In this document: positions 45,801 to 54,155 of the stretch, piece after piece | How the letters are laid out: each line of letters begins with the position of its first letter | How positions within the stretch are numbered: the first letter of the stretch is position 1 | Assembly (NCBI GenBank): GCA_016795285.1 | Contig: JAEUIC010000038.1 | Span: forward strand, 1 to 64,000 | Direction of reading: 5' to 3' | DNA length: 64,000 nucleotides | DNA from: Planctomycetota bacterium | Lineage (GTDB): Bacteria > Planctomycetota > B15-G4 > SIAN01 | Notes under the pieces: model-generated | Told to the model about the DNA's origin: nothing | The model's database searches: none | The model's input: the letters and a program-made list of their open reading frames with translations, nothing else | Made by a program: the position numbers and the translations under genes

Positions 45801-46008
45801 CGGTCGCCGGCAGCGTCGCCCCGTCGAAGCGCGAGAGCGCCGGCCCGGCCCCTTCGACGCGCTCCTCGTCGCGCCCGCCGCCCTCGCCGCGCCCGGCACG
45901 CGCGCCGCCGGCGGGCCGCGGCGTCTCCTGCCCGCCGCTCGCGAGCCACAACGGCAGCGCCACCGCCGCGAGGCCGGCGCCGATCCCGAGGATGCTCTGC
46001 TTCGTCAC
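42841..46008 (-). CDS. DUF3604 protein with N-terminal propeller-like repeats, copy 1
   Basis: 1055 residues from GTG 46008, with GGAG 7 nt upstream, and a membrane-like N-terminus (MTKQSILGIGAGLAAVALPL). An Arg/Gly linker is followed by about 500 residues of beta-propeller-like repeats (DGSLWLAWDRLEDEARG, VAWTELGDGVAQLRAARLE). The DUF3604 domain begins near 560: WGDLHRHSRVSRCSRGFEP, LLDFMALTDHS, CGFEWSTGFFGHQNILLRGS, IPHHTADV, and ASTDHGEGSAYACVLAE near 753. The H-x-H and downstream His residues are metal ligands as in PHP-type phosphoesterases. A C-terminal beta domain ends with DGEIAWSSPLFVARK. It is first of three related genes on this strand; substrate unknown. Confidence 0.9.
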   Translation of the reverse strand: MTKQSILGIGAGLAAVALPLWLASGGQETPRPAGGARAGRGEGGGRDEERVEGAGPALSRFDGATLPATARFEDATRERQSPTLVARPDGGAWLVALEYEIAQGDRIVVRELAPDGTLARPDAPLAQWPPAGAPPIAAVRPVAAQDGEGRLVVAWTELGDGVAQLRAARLEGGTFAPAFALTRGPLPSRNVELVRAADGTLFAAFEQWVARAPDRGSFDVVVAPLEESGLGPSVAIGDGLGSDLDPVAVASGAGLAIAWSRYGGRDYDIVLRRFDPASGVLSPLVSISADSASDDLHPALAAGADGSLWLAWDRLEDEARGRSSPPEFDAERGFPKRAPASASVRIAQWDGQQVRLPVTRAADGNAVGFGGVAGVPLVSLSGALPRLVALPDGRLALLLRFLARQGPGGKAYGDPLLICAVDGGGVAAPRMVEGSAGHSEEASGALLRDGALLVAWQQDHRLEVETGTLSRPLPQEQFQKMAQRAVVVTGSLGPSALGVLRVASEGLRSGPVTEPIAAAAAVQPREERLDPPHAHAAGAALDDPYVNGADHFTVAGDGAEYRVFWGDLHRHSRVSRCSRGFEPGPDDRYAFGRDTALLDFMALTDHSCHVDPLGWWQLEKAGVLAAEPDFAVLCGFEWSTGFFGHQNILLRGSLRPFLSNSWPNTGTLPGLYAQLKPEWALAIPHHTADVARRTDFAQCDPKLVRLVEIYQAQRGSYEFDGCVRQSHLAHAPGCFATDALARGLKVGFVASTDHGEGSAYACVLAEKLERGALFDALRARRTYGATAKGLFLELRVDGALMGSEIEARGAPRVAVKARAAAELCELIVFRDGAPWQVVGRDATAAPDPARDAARATQLTVQFELLPPKAARALDWRVQLSAPTESGVTMKPWFELPGYARDDLGPDRPQWRVKEGVATWLWKKSYANFWEPSHSRLRLDGPRGAKVRIEAKAVGEGAASGGEGGATLLREVTLAELLAGGAAGDVAGDSPLGAWRLSARESFDAALDLKRSLGTRELVQEWRDEELARGDHWYYARLVTVDGEIAWSSPLFVARK

Positions 46009-46040
46009 GCCCACGCTCCGCCGACTACACTCGCCCGTCG

Positions 46041-46409
46041 ATGGGCAGCCTGCACTTCTGGCTCACGGTCGTCACCGCCTCGCGTTGGCTCTGCACCCCG
46101 CTCTGGTGGTGGCTCTGGCGCAAGCAGGGCGGCGGCGTCGTCGCGGCACGGGTCGCGATCATCGCTTGGTTCGGCCTCACCGACTACTGCGACGGCACCT
46201 TCGCGCGCCACCACGGCCTGGTCACCGAGTGGGGCGGCTGGCTCGACCACCTCGCCGACTGGGCCTTCGCGCTGTCGATCCTGCTGCTCGGCATGGCGGA
46301 GTCGAACGGACGGCGGCGGCGTGCACGCCGCGGCGCCGCGCCGATCGCGCCACCGGCCGCGCCGGCGCGCGCAGGGCCGGCCGAGCGGCCGCCGCGGGCG
46401 GAGGGGTGA
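46041..46409 (+). CDS. Short CDP-alcohol phosphatidyltransferase-like protein, probably truncated
   Basis: 122 residues. The complete CDP-alcohol phosphotransferase signature is present: Asp48-x2-Asp51-Gly52-x2-Ala55-Arg56-x8-Gly65-x3-Asp69-x3-Asp73, in LTDYCDGTFARHHGLVTEWG and following. One helix precedes it (FWLTVVTASRWLCTPLWWWLW) and one follows (ADWAFALSILLLGMAES). Then the chain turns into an Arg/Ala/Pro-rich tail with no further membrane helices, whereas functional members have about six and 180-200 residues. It looks like a 5' fragment, although the active-site motif is intact. It lies between DUF3604 copies 1 and 2, on the opposite strand. No SD is seen. Confidence 0.6.
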   Translation: MGSLHFWLTVVTASRWLCTPLWWWLWRKQGGGVVAARVAIIAWFGLTDYCDGTFARHHGLVTEWGGWLDHLADWAFALSILLLGMAESNGRRRRARRGAAPIAPPAAPARAGPAERPPRAEG

Positions 46410-46454
46410 ACCGGCCACGCACCGGCCGCTCGCTCACGGCGGCGCGCGCCTCGC

Positions 46455-49400
46455 TCACTGCCCCGTGACGAAGATCGGGCTCGACCACGCCATCTCGCCG
46501 TCGGCGGTGACGAGGCGCGCGTAGTACCAGCTCTTCTTGCCGGCGGCGGGCGGCGCGTCGTCCCACTCGCGCGTGAGCTCCTGCACGCCGAGCGTGCGCG
46601 CGAGGTCGATGGTCGCGTCGCGCGCGGTGAGCGAGAGTTCGAGCGCGCCGCCGCCGGCAAGCGGCACGCGCAACGGCGCCGCCAAGAGCTCCTGCGGCGT
46701 GCAGCGCAGCGTCGTCTCGCCGCAGCTGACCGAAAGCGGCGCACTGCCGGGCGCCCAGAGATGGAGCGGGAAGAGCTGGTGCGACTGCGCCTCGGCGCCG
46801 TAGGGCCAGCGCCAGCTCGCCGCCCCGTCGTCGATCGACCAGCTCGGCGGCGGCGGCGCGCCGCGCTTGGTCGGCGCCGGAGCACGCGCGCGCGACTCCT
46901 CGAGCGTGCCGAAGCTCACCTCGCTGGTGCCGTCGGCGGGACCGGCGCCGCGCACGCGCAGCACCACCTCGCGCTGGACCGGCGGCGTCCCCTCGACCAC
47001 CCGCACCGCGAGGCGCAGCGGCGCGAGGCGGGTGGCGAGCGCCGTCCCTTCGCGCAGCGAGGCGAAGACCTCGCCGTCCTTGAAGAGCGTCACGTCGACC
47101 AGCTCGTTGCTGGCGCGCGCGTGGAGCGACAACTGCAGCGGCCCGCGCGCGACGATCGACTCCCCCATCCACGCGCCGTCGATCCGGAAGTCGACCAAGA
47201 GCCCCTTCGCGGTGGCGCCGTAGGTGCGCCGCGCCCGCAGCGCCTCGAAGAGGCTCGCGCGCGAGAGCTCGCTGGCCAGCACGCAGGCGTAGCTCTGCCC
47301 GTAGCTGTGGTCGGTGCTGGCGATCAGCCCGAACTCGTGGCCGTGGTCGAGCGCGTCGTGGACGAAGCCGCCCAATGCGCCGGCCGAGGTCGATTGGCGC
47401 CAGCAACCATCGAACTCGAAGTTGCCGCGGCACGCCTGGAAGAGCTCGACCAAGCGGGTGAAGCGGTCGTCGACCGGCGCGAAGTCGTTCGGGAAGGAGG
47501 TGTGCGACGGGTGGTGCGGGATGGTGATCGCGCCGGCCTTCCCGACCCGCTCGTAGAGGTCGTCGAGCGACGTGTCGGGCGAGACCAGCAGCGAGAGGCG
47601 GCCGGGCAGGATCACGTTGTGGTGGCCGTACCGCGCGGTCGACCACTCGAACCCCATCAGCGGCACGAACGACGGCGACGCATAGAGCCAGCCGAGCTTG
47701 TCGAGCAGCCACCACTCGGCCGGCCCGATCGCGCCCGAGTGGTCGGTCAGCGCGAAGAAGTCGCAGCGGTGGAGGTCGCGCGCCTGCGCGTAGCGATCGG
47801 CGGGCGCGGGCTCGAGGCCGGCGCTGCAACGCGAGAAGTTCGAGTGGCGGTGGAGGTCGCCGAAGAAGACGGTGAGGCGCTGCTCGTCGCGGGCGAGCTC
47901 GAAGTGGCGCGCGCCGGTCACGTAGGGATCGGCGAGGTCGTTGGGCGAGACGCGCGGCCCGCGCGGCGGCGGCGGCGGCGGTTCGACGAGCGGCGGGCCG
48001 CCCGCCTCGCCCTCCGCCGTGGCGCGCGCGACGCCGATCGAGACCAGGCCGTTCCAGCGCGAGCTCTCGATCCCCGCTTCGCCGAGCGGCTTCGCGAGCT
48101 TCGGCGCCACCCGCTTGCGCTCGCGCGCGCGCAGCGTCGCCCGCTCGTCGCGGCTGAAGGCGACCAGCACGCCCCCCTCCGGCAGCGCGGCGATCGCCGC
48201 CTCCTCGCCGCTGCCGACGCTCTCCTCGAGCGCGAGCGGCTCCGACCAACCCGTCGCGGCGAGGTGCTGCACGATCACCGGGAAGCCGAACTTGCGCTGC
48301 CCTTCGCGCTGCTCGAGCCAGCGGTAGGCGATCCAGAGGCGGCCGGCGCGATCGAAGGCGAGGCGCGGCACGCCGCCGCCGGTGGAGAGGAGCGGCGCGC
48401 CCGCCACCATGCCGGGCGGCACGTCGGGCTGCGACGACGCCGGCACGCGCACGACGCCGTCGCGCACGCAGGCGACCCGCACCTGCACGTCGATGGTGGC
48501 GTCGTGCTGGCGCACGCTCACCTTGCGCGGCGCCGACTCGCCGCGCGCCGCGACCTCGACGCGATCCCACGCGACCCAGAGCGAGCCGTCCGGCGCCGCG
48601 GCGAGCGACGGGTGGGAGTCGTCGGCGCGCGGATCGGCGCTGATCGAGAGCGGCGCGGCGAGCGTCGCCGTCGCGGGATCGAAGCGGCGCACGCGCACCT
48701 CGTAGTCGTCCCCGCTCCACTCGCTGCAGGCGATCCAGAGCGCCCCGCCCGCGCTGACCAGCGCCGCATCGAGCGCACTGCCGCGCCCCTCCGCTCCGCT
48801 GCCGTCGAAGACGAGCGTCGCTTCGCCGAGCACTCCATCGGCGCGCAGCGGCGCGACGCGCACGACGTGGCGCGGTGGCACCGACGCCGACGCGGACGAC
48901 GCCGTTGCTTCGCCGGCGAGGTCGCCCTCCCACGCGATCCAGAGCTGCCCGTCGGCGTCGCGCGCGATCTCCGGATTCAAGTGGGCGAGCGGCCCACGGG
49001 TGAGCGCGCGCGGCGGCGTGAAGCCATCGCCCTCTTCACGCGCCGCCATCAGCTGCGCGACCCCGTCGACGTTCTGCGTCCAGACCACGTAGAGCACGCC
49101 CGCGCCGTCGCGTGCCGCGACCGGCCGCACGATCTCGGCCGCCTCGCGCGGCACGCTCGCCACCGCGGAGGCCGGGCTGCCGGGCGGACCGACCACGCGC
49201 CGCTCGATGCGGTCGCCGACGCCCGCTTCCCACACGAGGTGGAGCAGCACCGGCGCGCCCTCGCCCGCGACGAGGCGCGGCGACTGGCGCGGGCGGATCG
49301 CGCTGCCGCCCTGCATCTCGGAGGGCCACGCCACCAACGGCCGCGCGCCGCGCACCGTGACGCGATCGTCGGCGACCCCTTCGCCGCTGCCGTCGTCGCT

Positions 49401-49532
49401 CTCTTGCTCGGCGCCGGCGGACTCCCCCGCCTCCTGCGGCGCCTCCTGCGCGCTCCGCGCCGCGTCGTGCGGCGCGAGCAGCGGCCAGGCGAGCAGCGCG
49501 GCCGGCAGCAGGAGCAGCAGCGCGCGCTTCAT
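46455..49532 (-). CDS. DUF3604 protein with N-terminal propeller-like repeats, copy 2
   Basis: 1025 residues from ATG 49532, which overlaps the stop of copy 3 (ATGA), implying translational coupling. Signal peptide MKRALLLLLPAALLAWPLLA, then an acidic linker, propeller-like repeats (DGQLWIAWEGDLAGEATASS, DGSLWVAWDRVEVAARGESA) and the DUF3604 domain from about 550: FFGDLHRHSNFSRCSAGLEP, CDFFALTDHSG, MGFEWSTARYGHHNVILPGR, IPHHPSHTSFPNDFAP, ASTDHSYGQSYACVLASEL. The C-terminus ends DGEMAWSSPIFVTGQ, close to the other copies. Metal ligands are conserved. Likely periplasmic or surface; substrate unknown. Confidence 0.92.
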   Translation of the reverse strand: MKRALLLLLPAALLAWPLLAPHDAARSAQEAPQEAGESAGAEQESDDGSGEGVADDRVTVRGARPLVAWPSEMQGGSAIRPRQSPRLVAGEGAPVLLHLVWEAGVGDRIERRVVGPPGSPASAVASVPREAAEIVRPVAARDGAGVLYVVWTQNVDGVAQLMAAREEGDGFTPPRALTRGPLAHLNPEIARDADGQLWIAWEGDLAGEATASSASASVPPRHVVRVAPLRADGVLGEATLVFDGSGAEGRGSALDAALVSAGGALWIACSEWSGDDYEVRVRRFDPATATLAAPLSISADPRADDSHPSLAAAPDGSLWVAWDRVEVAARGESAPRKVSVRQHDATIDVQVRVACVRDGVVRVPASSQPDVPPGMVAGAPLLSTGGGVPRLAFDRAGRLWIAYRWLEQREGQRKFGFPVIVQHLAATGWSEPLALEESVGSGEEAAIAALPEGGVLVAFSRDERATLRARERKRVAPKLAKPLGEAGIESSRWNGLVSIGVARATAEGEAGGPPLVEPPPPPPRGPRVSPNDLADPYVTGARHFELARDEQRLTVFFGDLHRHSNFSRCSAGLEPAPADRYAQARDLHRCDFFALTDHSGAIGPAEWWLLDKLGWLYASPSFVPLMGFEWSTARYGHHNVILPGRLSLLVSPDTSLDDLYERVGKAGAITIPHHPSHTSFPNDFAPVDDRFTRLVELFQACRGNFEFDGCWRQSTSAGALGGFVHDALDHGHEFGLIASTDHSYGQSYACVLASELSRASLFEALRARRTYGATAKGLLVDFRIDGAWMGESIVARGPLQLSLHARASNELVDVTLFKDGEVFASLREGTALATRLAPLRLAVRVVEGTPPVQREVVLRVRGAGPADGTSEVSFGTLEESRARAPAPTKRGAPPPPSWSIDDGAASWRWPYGAEAQSHQLFPLHLWAPGSAPLSVSCGETTLRCTPQELLAAPLRVPLAGGGALELSLTARDATIDLARTLGVQELTREWDDAPPAAGKKSWYYARLVTADGEMAWSSPIFVTGQ

Positions 49533-52519
49533 GGGCGGCTCACGAAGATCGGGCTCGACCAGCAGATCTCGCCGTCGACCTGGATGAAGCGGGCGTAGTA
49601 CCACGACTTGCCGCCGCGCAGCTCGGCGTCGTCCCACTCCTGCGTGAAGTCGCGCGTGCCGAGCCCGCGAGCGAGCGTGAGCGCGCCGTCGCCGAGTTCG
49701 AGCGAGAGGGTGTAGGCGGCGCCGCCCGGCAGCGTGCCGCCGATCGGCGCGTCGCGCAGCGCGCGCAACGCGACGGTGCGCTCGCCTTCGGGCAGCTGCA
49801 CCGTGAGCGTGTCGTCGAGGTCGCTGCTCAGGTGGATCGGGAAGTCGCGCAGCCCCTGCACGGCGGCGAACCCCTCGGGCAGGTGGAAGGTCGCCGCGGC
49901 GCCGGCCGCCTTCCAGCTCGGCGGCGCCTTCTTGCGCGCTTGCGGCCGCTTCTCCAGCACGCCGCTGAAGCGGCCCGACTGCAGCGCGAAGGCGACCTCG
50001 CACGGCGCCGCGAGCGGCGGTCCGCCCGGCGCGATGCGCATCTGCAGGCGCAGCGGCGCTTGGCGGTTCCACTCGCCATCGGGCTCCGCGGCGACCCGCT
50101 GCCACGCCTTGCCGTTGCGATAGACGACCACTTCGGCGAGCTCCGCCGCGCCGCGCGCCACCAGCCGCACGCGCGGCGGCGTGGCCAGCTCGAGCGCCTC
50201 GCCCATCAGCGCCCCGTCGACGCGCAGGTCGACGAACAGCCCCTTCGCGGTCGCGCCGTAGGTCCGGCGCGCCTGGAGCGCCGCAAAGAGTGCCGCGCGC
50301 GACAGCTCGGGCGCCAGCACGACGGCGTACGCCTGCCCTTCCGCGTGGTCGCTGCTGGCGATGATCCCGTACGGGTGGCCCTGCTGCAGCGCGTCCTGCA
50401 CGAAGCTGCCGAGCGCGCTGGCGTTGGGCGCCTGCTTGAAGCAGCCGTCGAACTCGAAGTTGCCGCGCCGCGCCTGGTAGATCTCGATCAACCGCGTGAA
50501 GCGATCGTCGCACTCGGCGAAGTCGTTGGCGAACGAGCTGTCGGACGGGTGGTGCGGGATGGTGACGGCGCCGCCTTTCGGCAGCTTCGAGAAGAGCGCG
50601 TCGAGGTCGCTGATCTCGCCGATGAACGGCGTCATGCGGCCCGGCAGGATCACGTTGTGGTGGCCCCACTGCCGCGTCGACCACTCGTAGCCGGCGAGCG
50701 TCACGAAGCCGGGCGAGTGGTAGAGCGCCGTCAGCTTGTCGAGCTGCCACCACGCCGGCGGGTTGATCTGCCCCGAGTGGTCGGTGAGCGCCATGAAGTC
50801 GCAGAGGTGGACGTCGCGGCCGCTCGCGAAGCGATCGGCGGGCGTCGGCTCGAAGCCGGCGCTGCAGCGCGAGATGCAGGAGTGGCGATGGAGGTCGCCC
50901 CACCAGGCGAAGTAGCGCTCCTCGCCGCGCACCACCTCGAAGTGGCGCGCGCCGGCGATGAAGGGATCGTCGAGCGCGGCGCCGGCCGGGTGGAAGTGCG
51001 GCACGGAGCGCCGCTCGCTACGCGCGACGCACGCGGGCGCGGCCCACGGCTCCTCGGGCGCCGCCGGCCGCGCCACGCCGATGCCGAACGGCCCGCGCCA
51101 GACGTCGAAGGTGACGCCCTGCTTTCGCAGCGGCTCGGCGAAGCTCTTCGGCGGGCCGGCGCGCGACGCGCTGCGGTCGAGGCGGCGATCGGTGGCGAAC
51201 GCGGCGACGACCTGCCCGCCCGCCGCGACGAGCGCCGGCTCGGCGAGCGTCGAGAGGCTCTGCTCCACCTCGACGGGCGCCTCGAACCCCTTCGCGCCGA
51301 GCGGCTGCAGCAGCAGCGACCAGCCGTGCGTCCGCTGGTTGCTCCGCGTCACGAGCTGTCGATAGGCGAGCCACGGCCGCCCGTCGCCGTCGATGGCGAG
51401 CGTCGGCAGCCCGCCCGCGAGCGACAGGCCGAGCGCCCCCTCGACGACGCCCGGCTCGATGCCGGCGGTGCGCGCGGGCGGCAGCGTGACGACGCCGTCG
51501 ACCACGCGCGCGCAGCGGACCGCCACGTCGATCTCGATCTTCTTCCGTTGCAGGCGCAGCTGCGGCGGCGTCGAGTCGCCGCGCAGCGGATGGATCGCCG
51601 CGTCCCACGCGACCCAGAGCGAGCCGTCGGGCGCGGCGGCGAGCGCCGGATGGAGATCGTCCGCCTCGGAGTTCGCCGAGACGTCGATCACCGCGCCGAG
51701 CACCCCGCTCTTCGGCTCGAGCGCGCGGAGCTTCACCTCGTAGTCGCGGCCCGTGTAGCTCGCCCACGCGAACCAGAGCTTCTCGCCGCTCGCCACCACG
51801 CGCACGTCGAGGTCGCTCGCGGGGCCGTCGCCGATGGCGACCGGCGCGCCGAGCGTGCCGTCGTCGAGGAGGGGCGCGGCCACCACGTCGCGCTGCGGCT
51901 TGCCGCCGTCGACGCCCGGCGCCTCGCCCTCCCACGCGAGCCAGAGTCGGCCGTCGGGCGCGAGCGCGGCGTCGCAGTTCATCCGCACGAACGGTCCGGC
52001 GGTGAGCGGACGCGGCTCGCTGAAGGAGAGCGCGTCCTGCTCCGTCGCGCTCCAGAGCTGCGCAGCGCCGCCCCCCTCGAGGTCGACCGCGGTCCAGAAG
52101 AGGTGGAGGCGATCGTGCGCGTCGGCGACGCCGATCGGCCGCAGCAGCGCGCCGCGCCCATCGCCCACGTGCTGCAGCGTCGGCCGCGCCGGCGCGAGCT
52201 GCTCGGGCGGCGCCGTCAGCAGCGCGATCGTGTCGCCGCGCCCCGACGCGTAGTCGAGGAAGCCGAGCGTCACGCGCCCGTCGCGGCGCGCCACCAGGAA
52301 CGGCGCCGCGCGCAGCTTCTCCTCCTGCGCCAGCACGCCGCCGTTCTTCAGCGCGCCGATCGCGAGCGACGACTTCGCGGTGCGGGTCGGATCGGACGCG
52401 GCGTCGTCCTCGCCGCCGCGATCGGGCGGATCGTCCCCCTCCTGCGACTGGCCGACCAGCAACGGGACGGCGCAGAGCAGCGCGGCGAGCAGGACGGGGA
52501 GTCGCGAAGGGCGGCGCAT
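49529..52519 (-). CDS. DUF3604 protein with N-terminal propeller-like repeats, copy 3
   Basis: 996 residues from ATG 52519, with signal MRRPSRLPVLLAALLCAVPLLVG. An acidic linker is followed by propeller-like repeats (DGRLWLAWEGEAPGVDGGKP, DGSLWVAWDAAIHPLRG) and the DUF3604 domain from about 535: WWGDLHRHSCISRCSAGFEP, HLCDFMALTDHSGQ, AGYEWSTRQWGHHNVILPGR, IPHHPSDSSFANDFAE, ASSDHAEGQAYAVVLAPEL near 725. C-terminus DGEICWSSPIFVSRP. It is closest to copy 2 by eye and probably the first gene of the three-gene transcript, with copy 2 coupled through ATGA. No good SD precedes the ATG. Substrate unknown. Confidence 0.92.
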   Translation of the reverse strand: MRRPSRLPVLLAALLCAVPLLVGQSQEGDDPPDRGGEDDAASDPTRTAKSSLAIGALKNGGVLAQEEKLRAAPFLVARRDGRVTLGFLDYASGRGDTIALLTAPPEQLAPARPTLQHVGDGRGALLRPIGVADAHDRLHLFWTAVDLEGGGAAQLWSATEQDALSFSEPRPLTAGPFVRMNCDAALAPDGRLWLAWEGEAPGVDGGKPQRDVVAAPLLDDGTLGAPVAIGDGPASDLDVRVVASGEKLWFAWASYTGRDYEVKLRALEPKSGVLGAVIDVSANSEADDLHPALAAAPDGSLWVAWDAAIHPLRGDSTPPQLRLQRKKIEIDVAVRCARVVDGVVTLPPARTAGIEPGVVEGALGLSLAGGLPTLAIDGDGRPWLAYRQLVTRSNQRTHGWSLLLQPLGAKGFEAPVEVEQSLSTLAEPALVAAGGQVVAAFATDRRLDRSASRAGPPKSFAEPLRKQGVTFDVWRGPFGIGVARPAAPEEPWAAPACVARSERRSVPHFHPAGAALDDPFIAGARHFEVVRGEERYFAWWGDLHRHSCISRCSAGFEPTPADRFASGRDVHLCDFMALTDHSGQINPPAWWQLDKLTALYHSPGFVTLAGYEWSTRQWGHHNVILPGRMTPFIGEISDLDALFSKLPKGGAVTIPHHPSDSSFANDFAECDDRFTRLIEIYQARRGNFEFDGCFKQAPNASALGSFVQDALQQGHPYGIIASSDHAEGQAYAVVLAPELSRAALFAALQARRTYGATAKGLFVDLRVDGALMGEALELATPPRVRLVARGAAELAEVVVYRNGKAWQRVAAEPDGEWNRQAPLRLQMRIAPGGPPLAAPCEVAFALQSGRFSGVLEKRPQARKKAPPSWKAAGAAATFHLPEGFAAVQGLRDFPIHLSSDLDDTLTVQLPEGERTVALRALRDAPIGGTLPGGAAYTLSLELGDGALTLARGLGTRDFTQEWDDAELRGGKSWYYARFIQVDGEICWSSPIFVSRP

Positions 52520-52532
52520 GCGGGGCGCGACT

Positions 52533-54035
52533 CTACGTCCCCCACCGCCTCCACGCCCACCCGAGCGCCGCGGCGACCAGCACGACCGGCACGAGATTCC
52601 ACTTGCGCCGCTGCATGCCGAAGAAGGCGGCCGCGGCCAGCGCCGCCGCGAAGAGGTCGAGCGACGCGAGACGCGGCAGCGGCAGCGCGAGCGGGCCGGC
52701 GCGCCACTCGTCGACCGTCGCGAACAGCGTGTGGAGCGAGAGGGTGCAGGCGAGGTTCGCGACCACGCCGACCACCGCCGCGCTGATCGCGGCGAGCGCC
52801 ATCGCGTAGCGCTGCTGGCCGCGCGTCCGCTCGACGTAGGGGGCGCCGAGGAAGATCCAGAGGAAGCACGGCGCGAAGGTGGCCCAGGTGGTGACTGCCG
52901 CGCCGAGGAGCCCGAGCAGCGCGGGCGAGAGCTCGCCGCTCGGCGCGACGCCGCTGCCGCCCGGCAGCTCGCCCGCCGCGGTGCGATGGCCGGCGACGTA
53001 GCCGACGAACTGCGTCACCAGGATCAGCGGGCCGGGCGTCGACTCGGCGAGGCCGAGCCCGTCCAGCATCTCGGGCGCGGTCATCCAGCCGAAGGTGTCG
53101 ACGGCCGCTTGCTGCAGGTAGGCGAGCACCGCGTAAGCGCCGCCGAAGGTGACGCACGCCGCCTTGCTGAAGAAGAGCGCCAGGGTGGTGAGCACGTCGT
53201 CGCCGCCGCGCCACCACGCGATCAGCAGGAGCGGCCCGAACCAGACCAGCAGGCCAAGGAGCAACACGCGCAGCGCGCGCGCGAGCGAAGGGGTGGCGTG
53301 CGCCGGCAGCGGGCCGTCGTCGGCGATGACGAACGGGGGCGGCGGCGCGAGGGCGATCGCACCTGCCGCGGCGGCAGGAGCAGCGCCGCTCGGCGTGCTG
53401 CGCGCCGGACCGTGGCTGCTCTTCACCGCGAACCAGTGCGGCGCGAAGCGATGGCCGAGCAGTCCGACGAGGCCGGCGCCGACGACGACGGCGGGGAACG
53501 GCACCGCGAAGAGGAAGAGCGCCAGGAACGCGGCGAGCGCCAGCAGCTGCAGCACGCGATTGGCCAGCGCCTTCTTCCAGAGACGCAGCAGCGCCATCGC
53601 CACCACCGCCACCACCGCCGCGCGCAGCCCGTAGAAGAGCGCGCCGACGTCGCGCAGGTCGCCGTGCGCCGCCCAGATCCACGAGAGCAGCGCCATCAGC
53701 AGCGCGCCTGGCAGCACGAAGAGCGCGCCCGCGACGAAGCCGCCCCACCCGCGATGGAGGAGCCACCCGATGTAGGTGGCAAGCTGCTGCGCCTCGGGCC
53801 CCGGCAGGAGCGTGCAGTAGGCGAGCGCGTGGAGGAAGCGCTGCTCGCCGATCCAGCGCCGCTTCTCGACCAGCTCCTCGTGCATGATCGCGATCTGGCC
53901 GCTCGGCCCGCCGAAGCTGATGAAGCCGAGCTTCAGCCAGAAACGGAGCGCCGCGCCGAACGGGACGGTGCGAAGCGGTGGTGGCGCGCCGATCGGCGCG
54001 GTGGACGCTGCAGCAGGAGCCGAGTCGGCGGCCAT
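52533..54035 (-). CDS. Chromate transporter (CHR/ChrA) family membrane protein
   Basis: 500 residues from ATG 54035, with GAGG 6 nt upstream. Two CHR domains are joined by a Pro/Ala-rich linker (about 205-245). The N-half carries LGFISFGGPSGQIAIMHEEL, CTLLPGPEAQQLATYIGWLL and GALFVLPGALLMALLSW; the C-half carries FSKAACVTFGGAYAVLAYLQ, AESTPGPLILVTQFVGYVAG and TFAPCFLWIFLGAPYVE. Both PGP motifs of long-chain ChrA proteins are present. Family members export chromate, but many homologues have no tested substrate. It ends 14 bp from the DUF3604 copy 3 start, so a shared transcript with the DUF3604 genes is possible. Confidence 0.9.
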   Translation of the reverse strand: MAADSAPAAASTAPIGAPPPLRTVPFGAALRFWLKLGFISFGGPSGQIAIMHEELVEKRRWIGEQRFLHALAYCTLLPGPEAQQLATYIGWLLHRGWGGFVAGALFVLPGALLMALLSWIWAAHGDLRDVGALFYGLRAAVVAVVAMALLRLWKKALANRVLQLLALAAFLALFLFAVPFPAVVVGAGLVGLLGHRFAPHWFAVKSSHGPARSTPSGAAPAAAAGAIALAPPPPFVIADDGPLPAHATPSLARALRVLLLGLLVWFGPLLLIAWWRGGDDVLTTLALFFSKAACVTFGGAYAVLAYLQQAAVDTFGWMTAPEMLDGLGLAESTPGPLILVTQFVGYVAGHRTAAGELPGGSGVAPSGELSPALLGLLGAAVTTWATFAPCFLWIFLGAPYVERTRGQQRYAMALAAISAAVVGVVANLACTLSLHTLFATVDEWRAGPLALPLPRLASLDLFAAALAAAAFFGMQRRKWNLVPVVLVAAALGWAWRRWGT

Positions 54036-54155
54036 CGAGGTCCTCGGAACGAGTCGTCGAGTCGAAGCGCGGACGGAGTGTGCAGCGCGTGCGGCGCGTA
54101 GCGTGCGGCGCGGCATCATCGCGGCGGCGCAGAACGGGGCGCAAGGAGGCAGGCG

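Noticed and set aside
46455..50903. A single 1482-residue DUF3604 gene extending upstream of 49532
   Set aside because: The upstream part overlaps DUF3604 copy 3 in another frame and lacks protein features. ATG 49532 gives a proper signal peptide and ATGA coupling.
52533..54035. Chromate resistance locus
   Set aside because: Family membership alone does not establish chromate as the substrate, and no other metal-resistance gene is adjacent.
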